A stretch of 64,000 bases of DNA from Planctomycetota bacterium (GTDB taxonomy: Bacteria > Planctomycetota > B15-G4 > JADJEK01): positions 620,001 to 684,000 of the forward strand of contig JADJEK010000001.1 in NCBI GenBank assembly GCA_016709145.1, read 5' to 3'. This document shows, piece by piece, positions 8,068 through 16,235 of this stretch (positions are counted from its first letter, which is position 1; each line of letters starts with the position of its first letter). A program made the position numbers and the translations under genes. The notes under the pieces were generated by a model. That model worked only from the letters and a program-made list of their open reading frames with translations, did no database searches and was not told the DNA's origin.

Positions 8068-9486
8068 TCAGAACTGGAAGTAGATGAATGCGGTCTGCGA
8101 CGACATCGTCAGGAACAGCACGCCGGCGAGAGCTCCCAGCAACACGCCGATCAGCAACAGTGGCAGCCTTTGCCAAGCCCGCGCACATCGCTCTTCGATC
8201 CCGAACGGCTCGAAATGCGCGAACACCGCGATCGCGAACGCCGCCCACGCCCATGCCGCGACGCCATCCAGCGAGCGCTCGCCGAACGTCGACAGCATGG
8301 CGCGGAAGTTCGCGGTGTCGGACGCGCGCAGCAGCAACTGCGACAGCACGAAGAAGTGGTACGTGAGCACCCACGCGACCACGCGCCGCGGACCCGTGGT
8401 CGGGAAGGGCACGCCGCCGCGCGCGCGCTCGAGCTGGCGTTCGACGGTCATGCCGATCGCTTGCAAGACGCCGAGCGCGAGGCACAACGTGTTGCCGCCG
8501 TGCCACAGCCCCATCAGCACCATCGTCACGAAGTAGTTGAAGACGATGCGCGGCTCGGAGCAGCGCGTGCCGCCGAGCGGATACCACAGGTAATCGCGGA
8601 TCCAGCTCGACAGCGAGATGTGCCAGCGCCGCCAGAACTCACGCACGCCGAGCGAACGGTACGGCGTCGCGAAGTTCTCCTTCAGGTCGAATCCGAACAG
8701 CTTCGCCGTGCCGATCGCGATGTCGGTGTAGCCGGAGAAGTCGCAGTAGATCTGGAACGTGAACGCGTAGCACGCGACCAAGTGCGCGAACGGCGTGTAC
8801 GCACCCGGTGACGCCAGCACGGGGTCGACGATCGAGCGGCCGAGCACGTCGGCGATCAGCGCTTTCTTCGCGAGCCCGACGGCGATGCGCCACAGCGCCT
8901 GCTTGATCTCGTCGTGGCGCACGCTCGGGCGACGCATCATCTGCGGCAGGAAGTCGATCGCGCGCACGATCGGGCCGGCGACGAGTTGCGGGAAGAACGC
9001 GACGAAGAACGCGAAGTCGTCGATTCGACGCTCCGCCGGCAACTGTCGGCGGAACACGTCGATCGTGTAGGACAACGTCTGGAACGTGTAGAAGCTGATG
9101 CCGACCGGAACCGCGCCTGCCCACGCGTAGCGCACGACGCTCGCATCGCTGCCGCAAGCCGCGAGTAGCGGGTCGATCACCGACGTCGCGAGCCAGTGCG
9201 TGTACTTGAAGTACCCGAGCATCCCCAGGTTGCCGGCGACGCTGACGATCAACGCGAGCTTGCGCCGGCGCTCGCTGCGTGCGGCGTCGATCACCCGACC
9301 CATGACGTAGTCGAGCACGCACGACGCGATCAACAACCCGACGAACCAACGCGTGCCCCAGCCGTAGAACACGAGGCTCGCGGCCAACGTGGTCCACGTG
9401 CGCAGCGTGCGACGATCGCGCAGCAGCCCATGGAGCAAGAGGACGACGACCAACAGGACGCCGAACTCCGCGGAATGGAAGACCAC
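8068..9486 (-). CDS. MBOAT family membrane-bound O-acyltransferase
   Basis: This 472-residue polytopic protein is of the AlgI/DltB (MBOAT) type. These enzymes take an acyl group from the cytoplasm and pass it across the membrane to a glycan or other acceptor, usually with an SGNH partner. Typical motifs are present: VFYGWGTRW near the start, PVGISFYTFQTLSYTID, FPQLVAGPI, QIYCDFSGYTDIAIG, REFWRRWHISLSSWIRDYLY-like (here DYLWYPLGG), and MGLWHGG with the conserved active-site His. The start at GTG 9486 follows an AGGTG ribosome site and gives the usual N-terminus (VFHSAEF). It lies 188 bases downstream of an SGNH gene on the same strand, which supports a transferase pair. The acceptor is unknown. 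Confidence 0.92.
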   Translation of the reverse strand: MVFHSAEFGVLLVVVLLLHGLLRDRRTLRTWTTLAASLVFYGWGTRWFVGLLIASCVLDYVMGRVIDAARSERRRKLALIVSVAGNLGMLGYFKYTHWLATSVIDPLLAACGSDASVVRYAWAGAVPVGISFYTFQTLSYTIDVFRRQLPAERRIDDFAFFVAFFPQLVAGPIVRAIDFLPQMMRRPSVRHDEIKQALWRIAVGLAKKALIADVLGRSIVDPVLASPGAYTPFAHLVACYAFTFQIYCDFSGYTDIAIGTAKLFGFDLKENFATPYRSLGVREFWRRWHISLSSWIRDYLWYPLGGTRCSEPRIVFNYFVTMVLMGLWHGGNTLCLALGVLQAIGMTVERQLERARGGVPFPTTGPRRVVAWVLTYHFFVLSQLLLRASDTANFRAMLSTFGERSLDGVAAWAWAAFAIAVFAHFEPFGIEERCARAWQRLPLLLIGVLLGALAGVLFLTMSSQTAFIYFQF

Positions 9487-9674
9487 GACACCACCTGCGA
9501 CGAACCGCCGACGGTTCGTACAGCGATCCAGCTCGATCGCGTCTCTCCTCCACGTGGCGTTGCTGGCGCCACGGTTCCGGCTCCACGCCGGAGTTCGACC
9601 CACTCGCACTCTCTCGATCCGGGTCCGCGCCGACGGACTCGTCGATCAAATCGTCCGACCCACTCGTTCGCCGT

Positions 9675-10862
9675 TCAACGTCGTAGGTGCGCCGCGCGGT
9701 TCGCGGCGAGTTCGCGCAAGACACCACTGTCGTCGAATGCCTTCGTCAGCGTCACCGCGAACAACGCGGTGCCCGCTGCGCTGAGATGCTCGCCGTCGCG
9801 GCCTTCGTCCGCGTAGTACTGCTTGCGACTTGCCGCGGCACTCTCCTGGAATTCGGGAAAGAACCAACTCGGGATCCCGAGGCTCGCGAGCCGCGCGCGC
9901 AACGCCTCGATGGTGCGTTCGCGGCGCGTGCCGGGCTTGGGGCCGCGTCGATTCAGCTTGAGCTGGATGAATTGCTTCCAAGTGCTCTCGCTGGTCGCAT
10001 GGGCGTCGTAGATCGCGACCGCGAGCACTCGGCCGTGCTTTCTCGAAGCCAGCACGCGCAGCCCCTCGATCGCATGAAAGGTCTGCTCGAGCAGGTACTG
10101 GACGTCGCCACCGGGATTCGGTTCACCGGTGAAGACGAACCCCGTGCGGACGTCGCCGAGCCCGCCATCGAGGTCGGACGCGACCCGGCGATGCCGCGCG
10201 TACATGCGACTGTGTTCGCTCAACCATTGGTGAATGCGCGCGATCTGCAACACGAAGCGCCGCGGCGCCCATGCTGCGAGATCGCGCGGCACGAGCACGT
10301 TGTCGATCCGAACGTTCTCGTACGTCGACGACGTGTCGAGCAGGCAACGCCCGCCAGGCGACAGGAACAGCAGGACGAGATCGGGCTCGACGACGTCCAA
10401 GTAGCGAATGCCGTGATGGCACGCCTGTACGGTCGAGAAGCCGCTGACCGCTCCGTTCAGCACGCGGACTCCGGCTCGCACGCGCGTCGCCAGTTGTCGC
10501 GTCAACTGCGCATGCAGGGCTTCGTCGTCCAGCGGACCGGGTTCGCCGCCTCCGAACACTCGCGAATCCCCGAGCAGCAGGATTCTCACTTCGCGCTTGT
10601 CCGCGTCCCTCGGCAGTCCCGGACTACGCAGCCCGAACGCATCCGTCGACACCCGTTCGCCCCGGTAATTCGAAGCGTTGCGCCACAGGGTGCGCTCGTC
10701 GGGAACATGCAATGCATCGCCGACCGCGCCCGCTCCTTGGACGACCGCGAGAGCGAGATCGAGCCCGATCAGTCCCAACACCATGCCGAGGACGAGAACA
10801 CCGACGACGCGCGGCATGCGCGGTTCCGCGGGCGAAGCCGATGCCGAATCGGACTCCACCAT
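9675..10862 (-). CDS. Membrane-anchored SGNH/GDSL hydrolase-like protein (probable O-acetylation partner)
   Basis: With the ATG at 10862 the protein has 395 residues. One N-terminal membrane anchor (VVGVLVLGMVLGLIGLDLALAVV) places the rest outside the cytoplasm. LLLGDSRVFGGGEPG is SGNH block I with the catalytic Ser. NGAVSGFSTVQ resembles the block II/III region. DGEHLSAAG near the C-terminus supplies the Asp-x2-His dyad. A YENVRIDN region and a Tyr/Arg-rich stretch lie between. Such proteins complete the transfer of acyl groups moved across the membrane by MBOAT proteins, and the next gene downstream is an MBOAT. An esterase role is the alternative. An upstream start at 10928 is possible but lacks a ribosome site. 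Confidence 0.8.
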   Translation of the reverse strand: MVESDSASASPAEPRMPRVVGVLVLGMVLGLIGLDLALAVVQGAGAVGDALHVPDERTLWRNASNYRGERVSTDAFGLRSPGLPRDADKREVRILLLGDSRVFGGGEPGPLDDEALHAQLTRQLATRVRAGVRVLNGAVSGFSTVQACHHGIRYLDVVEPDLVLLFLSPGGRCLLDTSSTYENVRIDNVLVPRDLAAWAPRRFVLQIARIHQWLSEHSRMYARHRRVASDLDGGLGDVRTGFVFTGEPNPGGDVQYLLEQTFHAIEGLRVLASRKHGRVLAVAIYDAHATSESTWKQFIQLKLNRRGPKPGTRRERTIEALRARLASLGIPSWFFPEFQESAAASRKQYYADEGRDGEHLSAAGTALFAVTLTKAFDDSGVLRELAANRAAHLRR

Positions 10863-10952
10863 GGCGATTTCGGACCAACAGTTCCTGGAACGGGACCGAA
10901 CGCTAGCACCGCGGCCGTCGACATGCACGCGCGGGCCCTCGGCGGGCGTTCG

Positions 10953-13781
10953 TCAGGCACCTTCGCCGAGGAAGACCGCGACCGGCAACGGCCACGCGTC
11001 CACGCGCTCGAGTTCGAGAGTCCGCGTCCGACCTCGTGTGCGCACCGTCGCGGCTTCGCCGGTCAGGACCTCGCGCCAGCGCGAGAACGCAGGAACGTCG
11101 GCGGAAAGCGGCAACCCGACTGCGGATCCGCCTCTTGACGCGCTGCCCGCGGTTCCGCCGCCGAAATCGGGTCGACCGAGCATGTGCGTTCGGACCACGA
11201 GGGCCTGCGTCGCGGCCACGCGCGCGAACGCGAGATCACCGACGGCCGCGCTCGCCTTGCGCGACGCGACCTTGAGCGGCACGTAACGACCGCGCTCGAA
11301 CGCCGGCTCGCATTCGCGTCGCAGCGCCAACAAGTCGGCGGTCAACGCGAGCTTGATGCGCCCGTCGCGCCACGCGCTTTGCAACTTCGTCCACTCGGCC
11401 AGGGAACGCGGGCGCGAACCGAGTCCTTCGAGCGCTCGCGCGCGTCGGCCGAAATCGACGGGTCTGCGGTTGTCCGGGTCGCCGAGGCTGAAGTCGAAGA
11501 ACTCCTGGCCTTGGTAGACGTCGGGCACACCGGGGCACAGCGCCTTCAGCGCCACCTGCACCAACGACCACTGCGCACCGCGCGTCGCGATGCGTTCGGA
11601 GAAGCCCTCGAACGAAGCGCGGAACTCCGTCGCCGCGGCCGGATGCAGAACGCCGTCGATGAACGCGCGCACGGCCTCTTCGAAGTCGAGATCGGGCTCG
11701 AGCCAGCTCGTACGCACCCGGGCTTCGCGTGCGACCTTGCGCGTGTGCGCGACGAGGCGCGCCGCGAACGCGTCGACGTCACCGTCGCGCAGCGGCCAAG
11801 CCGCGACGAGCGTCTGGTAGATCAGCCATTCGAGTGCTCCGTCGGGCGCGTAGCGGCCACCGACCTTGCGCGCGAAGCGGCGATTCTGCGCGCGCCACGT
11901 CCGCACGAGACGCTCGAACTCCGCTCCGGCTTCGAGCAGCGCGAGCAGTCGAGCGCGCACGTCCTCGCTGCGCCGCGTGTCGTGCGTCGACGTCGCGTTC
12001 AACGTCTGCGGCATCGAGCGCGCTCGCGCCGTCATCACGCCGTGGAACCACTTCGCGGGATCCGGCGCGCGCAACGGTTCGGGCTCGCTGCCGGGCTCGT
12101 TGAAGCCGAGCCATTGCGTCTCGCGATTGAGGCGGATCTCTTCGTGTTCGCGCACGTGCAGCATCAGGCACAACGATTGCCAGCGCGCGACGAACTCGCC
12201 GTCGCGCGCTTCGAGGACGTAGCGGGCCGCCGCGGTCGCGTCGTCGACGTGCTCGCCGTCGTAGGCCCGCAGCAACACGCACGCGTACTCGATCGCGTCG
12301 CGATCGGAATCGCTGACCGAGCCGCCGCGCAGGAACGTCCTCCCGACCGGCAGGACTGCCGTGAGCAACTCGAAGCCAGCACGCACGGCGGCGCGATCCC
12401 TGCGCGTCGGTTGGCGTCGACCGCGCGCGTACTCGTACTCGGAAAACAGCACGTCGACGATCTGATCGACGTACGGGGCGAACGACTCGCGCAGCACGCG
12501 CAGCCGCTCGCCGAATCGATCGCGCGGACGCGTGCCCGCGATTTTCTGGAACGCTTCGTCGAGCCGCGTCCACTCGTCGGTCCGCGCGAACACGCGCGTG
12601 AACGCATTGAGGAAGTCGTAGCCGGTCGTGCCGTCGGCGTCGAAGTCGGTGGAGAGCGACTGCCCCGGAGCGTTCATCGTTTCGGCGAGGATCCAGACGT
12701 CGCGACGGCCGCGCCGCGCGCACTCGAGCCGCAGGCGTGACAGGTACTCGGCCGGATCGCGCAAGCCGTCGACGTGATCGATGCGCAGGCCGTCGACCGC
12801 GCCGCACCCGACTTGCTCGAGCGCCAGCTCGTGCGTCCAACGGAACACTTCGGGCTCGTCGACGCGTACGGCGACGAGTTCGTTGATCTCGAGGTAGCGC
12901 CGCCAATTGAGCCGCGTCGACTCCGTGTGCCAGTCGACCAGCGCGTAGCCCTGCTCGTCGAGGATCGATCGCAGCAGCTCGGCGCCGACCCGCTTCTCGC
13001 CGCCGTTCACGACGCGCAGGACTTCTTGCAGGTAGACCGCGAACTCCGGATGGCGCGCCATGATCGTGCGGACGCGGCCCGCGATCGCGCGCCGCGAGTG
13101 GTCGAGCTCCTGCAGCGAGCTCGGCCGCCCCTCCATCGACTCGCGCAATCGTTCGGCGTCCTGCATGACTTCGACGAGCGCGCGATGGCCCGGGTGCTCG
13201 GCGCCGAGCACGTTCACGAGTTGGGCCAAGTGGATCTCGAAGATCGAGCGCCATGAACGCGGGTGCACCGGGAGGTGCGTACCGCGGTAGATCACCTCGA
13301 AGCCCGGACCGCCGAACTCGACGTGGATCAGGCGCTTCGCGAGCGCCTCGCGCAGCGGCTCATGCAACAGCGGAAGCACGACGCGACCGGCGGGACCTTG
13401 GATCGGCTTGTCCCAATCGACGTCGAACCACATCGAGAACGGCGACTGACTGCCGGCCTCGAGCACGTCGCGGAAGTACGGGTTCTCGGGCGTGGCGGCC
13501 ATGTGGTTCGGCACCAGGTCGAGCACGAGGCCGAGCCCGAGATCGCGCGCCGCGATCGCGAACGCGTCGAACGCTTTGGCCCCACCGAACTCGCTGCGGA
13601 AGCGCGTCGGATCGGTCACGTCGTAGCCGTGCTCGCTCCCGCGGCGCGCTTCGAACACCGGCGACAGGTAGACGTGCGAGACGCCCAGATCGCGCAGGTA
13701 CGGCAACAGTCGCTGCGCCTCCGCGAAGCGGAAATGTGGCGTGAGCTGCAGCCGGTACGTCGCGATCTTGCGGCGCGTCAC
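10953..13781 (-). CDS. treY: Maltooligosyl trehalose synthase
   Basis: The 942-residue GH13 enzyme converts the reducing-end alpha-1,4 bond of maltooligosaccharides to an alpha,alpha-1,1 bond. This is the first step of the TreY-TreZ route from glycogen to trehalose. The N-terminus IATYRLQL and YLRDLGVSHVYLSP are hallmarks of TreY. The GH13 regions are visible as LDLVPNHMA, GLRIDHVDGLRDP (nucleophile Asp), WILAETMNAPGQ (general acid Glu) and NATSTHDTRRSEDVRAR. GTTGYDFLN is also TreY-specific. GTG 13781 overlaps the stop of the upstream GH57 gene (GTGA), which argues for this start over 13805. It lies in an operon with glgB and the GH57 gene, consistent with glycogen as substrate. TreZ, which would release trehalose, is not in the window. 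Confidence 0.94.
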   Translation of the reverse strand: MTRRKIATYRLQLTPHFRFAEAQRLLPYLRDLGVSHVYLSPVFEARRGSEHGYDVTDPTRFRSEFGGAKAFDAFAIAARDLGLGLVLDLVPNHMAATPENPYFRDVLEAGSQSPFSMWFDVDWDKPIQGPAGRVVLPLLHEPLREALAKRLIHVEFGGPGFEVIYRGTHLPVHPRSWRSIFEIHLAQLVNVLGAEHPGHRALVEVMQDAERLRESMEGRPSSLQELDHSRRAIAGRVRTIMARHPEFAVYLQEVLRVVNGGEKRVGAELLRSILDEQGYALVDWHTESTRLNWRRYLEINELVAVRVDEPEVFRWTHELALEQVGCGAVDGLRIDHVDGLRDPAEYLSRLRLECARRGRRDVWILAETMNAPGQSLSTDFDADGTTGYDFLNAFTRVFARTDEWTRLDEAFQKIAGTRPRDRFGERLRVLRESFAPYVDQIVDVLFSEYEYARGRRQPTRRDRAAVRAGFELLTAVLPVGRTFLRGGSVSDSDRDAIEYACVLLRAYDGEHVDDATAAARYVLEARDGEFVARWQSLCLMLHVREHEEIRLNRETQWLGFNEPGSEPEPLRAPDPAKWFHGVMTARARSMPQTLNATSTHDTRRSEDVRARLLALLEAGAEFERLVRTWRAQNRRFARKVGGRYAPDGALEWLIYQTLVAAWPLRDGDVDAFAARLVAHTRKVAREARVRTSWLEPDLDFEEAVRAFIDGVLHPAAATEFRASFEGFSERIATRGAQWSLVQVALKALCPGVPDVYQGQEFFDFSLGDPDNRRPVDFGRRARALEGLGSRPRSLAEWTKLQSAWRDGRIKLALTADLLALRRECEPAFERGRYVPLKVASRKASAAVGDLAFARVAATQALVVRTHMLGRPDFGGGTAGSASRGGSAVGLPLSADVPAFSRWREVLTGEAATVRTRGRTRTLELERVDAWPLPVAVFLGEGA

Positions 13782-16225
13782 GGGCGCACTCGCAGGCGTT
13801 CGCACAGCCGTTCGAACGCGTCGAGCCAGGCTCGCGCATTCGCGTCGCCCGCGTTCGCGAGACGGCGGCCGTCGGCGCGTGCGTTCGCGCCGATGCGGAA
13901 CACGATCTCTTGCACCGCGGAGACGTCGACTCCGAACGGAGCCTCGAGCGCGACGTCGAGCAGCCGCGCGAGTCGCGCCAGAGCGACGCGTTCGTCGGGC
14001 CGCGCGGCGAACGCGCGCGCGGCGCGGCGCAGCAGATCCTCCATGCGCATCGCGTTGGCGTCGGCGGCGGCGTCTTTGCGCTCACGCTTGGCCTCGGCGA
14101 AGCAACGCGCCAGATGCTCGAGGTCGGGTTCGGGCGCGGCCAGGGTCTGATCGAGTTCGCGCTGCAGCGCGAAGTGCATGGCGGGCTCGAGCTCGGTCGG
14201 TAGCGGCTCGCCGACTTCTTCGAGGAAGCGGACCAACGGCGCCGCGGATTCGAGGATGCGTCGGTACGCGGTGTCGACGTCGCCGAGCGCGGCGCGCAGC
14301 ACGTGGCGCAAGACGTGCGTGCGTTCGTCGTGCCACAGCGTCCGCAGCGTGAATGCTCCGCGGCGCGACGCGGCTTCGATCGCGGCCGCGAGTCGCACCG
14401 GTTCGCCGCGATGCAGGCCCGCCGCGAGCTCGCGCGCCCACGCGTCGAACGTCGTCGCGTCGGTCGCGGGCCGTGCCGAAGCGACCAGCGACAGATCGCC
14501 GAGATGGGCAGCGACGGCCTCGAACGCTCCGGACTCGCCGGTCTGCGTCGACCGCACGTCGACGCGCGTGACCACGAGACTGCTGCGGCCGTGCTGTTCG
14601 CGGCGCGCGACCGTGCTCGAGATCGCGTACGCGTAGAGCGTCTCGTCGACCTGGACGGGTTGGAACAACCGCCGCACCGCGGCGTGCGCCGCGACGTCGG
14701 CGAGTTCGACGCGGCGCGGCGCGACCTCGCCGAGATGGATCTGCTTGCCATCGCCGCGCTGCGGCACGTTGCTGCGCGCGCGCTCGAGCACGGCGAGGAA
14801 GCTGCGCTCGACCGCGGCGATTTCGTCGGCGGCGAAACTCGCGGCGAGCTGCAGCACGCGATCCGCATGTGCGAGGACTTGCTGCGTCTCGATGCCGGCG
14901 AGGTCGTCGAAGAACCAGCCGCAGCTCGTGTACATCGCCATTGCTTGGCGCTGCAGTTCCATCAGTCGCAAGCCGACGACGCGCGCCTCGGAATCGGTCG
15001 GGCGCAGCCCGTGGCGCGCGAAGAAACGATCGAGCGTCGCCGGCGAGCGGTCGAGCACGACGTCGACGTACGCATCGCGCGCGGCCCAGACGTCCTGGAA
15101 CACGCGAGCGCCTTCGCGTTCGAACATCGGCATCACGCCATCGCGCACGACGTCGAGCGCTTCGCGCAAGTGCGAGCGCCAGACTTGGCTGAAGCGCCCG
15201 TTCGGGCCGCTCGTGCCGAAGTTGCAGCCGCAGTCCGTACTCCATCGACCGACGCCGTGTGCGCAGCTCCACGCGCTCGGTTCGAACCACTCGATCTCGT
15301 GCTGCGGTGGCGCGAGCTCGAGGAACTCGGCGTAGTTCGTCAAGCGCACGTCCGATTGCGCTTCGATGTGATCGAGCGCGAACGCCAGCGCCATCTCGCC
15401 GAAGCGGTGATGGTGCCCGTACGTTTCGCCATCGGTCGCGATGTGGACGAGCTGCGACGCTCCGGCCGGTGCGGTCGCGTCGAAGGCTCCGAGCAAGCGC
15501 TGCGCGAACCGTGCTCCGTCGTCGAGCATGCGCTCGAACGCGACCGCCTGCGACAGCGCCGCGTGGTACGCGAACACCGCGATCGAACGTCCGGACGGCA
15601 AGCGCGCGAGGTACGCACGGCGCGCGTCGATGCGTCCACCCGAGACGTCGGTCCACGCACCCTCGCCGAGCTTCCGCACGCGCCGCACCTGACTCGGCGC
15701 GACGATCGTGAAGCGGATGCCCCGTTCGGCCATCGCCTCGAGCGCCGGCGTGTCGATCGCCGTCTCGGCCAGCCACATGCCCTCGGGCTTGCGGCCGTAG
15801 CGATGTTCGAAGTCGGCGACGCCCCATGCGATCTGCGTGTCGCGGTCGCGGGCGTTGCAGAGCGGCAGGATCGAGTGGTTGTACGCCTGCGCCATCGCGG
15901 CGCCGTGACCGCCGTGGCGCTCGCGGCTCTTGCGGTCGGCGTCGAGGATCGCGACGTACGTCTCGGGACGTTCACGCTCGAGCCACGTCAGCAGCGTCGG
16001 GCCGAAGTTGAAGCTCATGCGTGCGTAGTTGCACGACAGCCGCGCGATGAAGCCGTCCTTGTCGAGTACGCGTGCCGCAGCGTTGGGCGCATAGCACTCG
16101 GCCCAGATCTTCTCGTTCCAGTCGTGCCAGGGCGCCGCGCCGGACTGCGTCAACACGGCGTCGAGCCCCGGCGTCTCGCGCGGTGGCTGGTAGAAGTGGC
16201 CGTGGATGCAGACGTAGCGAGGCAT
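13778..16225 (-). CDS. GH57 family glycoside hydrolase with DUF3536 region
   Basis: The protein has 815 residues. The N-terminus CIHGHFYQPPRETP is GH57 motif 1. The catalytic (beta/alpha)7 domain occupies about residues 1-330, with NHSILPL, GMWLAETAID (the Glu is the expected nucleophile) and HIATDGETYGHHH. The long C-terminal part with CGWFFDDLAGIETQQVL matches the DUF3536 extension found in this GH57 subgroup. GH57 enzymes act on alpha-glucans as amylases, 4-alpha-glucanotransferases or branching enzymes; the activity of the DUF3536 group is, to my knowledge, not settled. The start at ATG 16225 lies 10 bases after the glgB stop, and the stop overlaps treY. It is probably cytoplasmic and acts on glycogen or maltodextrins beside GlgB and TreY. 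Confidence 0.9.
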   Translation of the reverse strand: MPRYVCIHGHFYQPPRETPGLDAVLTQSGAAPWHDWNEKIWAECYAPNAAARVLDKDGFIARLSCNYARMSFNFGPTLLTWLERERPETYVAILDADRKSRERHGGHGAAMAQAYNHSILPLCNARDRDTQIAWGVADFEHRYGRKPEGMWLAETAIDTPALEAMAERGIRFTIVAPSQVRRVRKLGEGAWTDVSGGRIDARRAYLARLPSGRSIAVFAYHAALSQAVAFERMLDDGARFAQRLLGAFDATAPAGASQLVHIATDGETYGHHHRFGEMALAFALDHIEAQSDVRLTNYAEFLELAPPQHEIEWFEPSAWSCAHGVGRWSTDCGCNFGTSGPNGRFSQVWRSHLREALDVVRDGVMPMFEREGARVFQDVWAARDAYVDVVLDRSPATLDRFFARHGLRPTDSEARVVGLRLMELQRQAMAMYTSCGWFFDDLAGIETQQVLAHADRVLQLAASFAADEIAAVERSFLAVLERARSNVPQRGDGKQIHLGEVAPRRVELADVAAHAAVRRLFQPVQVDETLYAYAISSTVARREQHGRSSLVVTRVDVRSTQTGESGAFEAVAAHLGDLSLVASARPATDATTFDAWARELAAGLHRGEPVRLAAAIEAASRRGAFTLRTLWHDERTHVLRHVLRAALGDVDTAYRRILESAAPLVRFLEEVGEPLPTELEPAMHFALQRELDQTLAAPEPDLEHLARCFAEAKRERKDAAADANAMRMEDLLRRAARAFAARPDERVALARLARLLDVALEAPFGVDVSAVQEIVFRIGANARADGRRLANAGDANARAWLDAFERLCERLRVRP

Positions 16226-16235
16226 GGGCCGCGAC

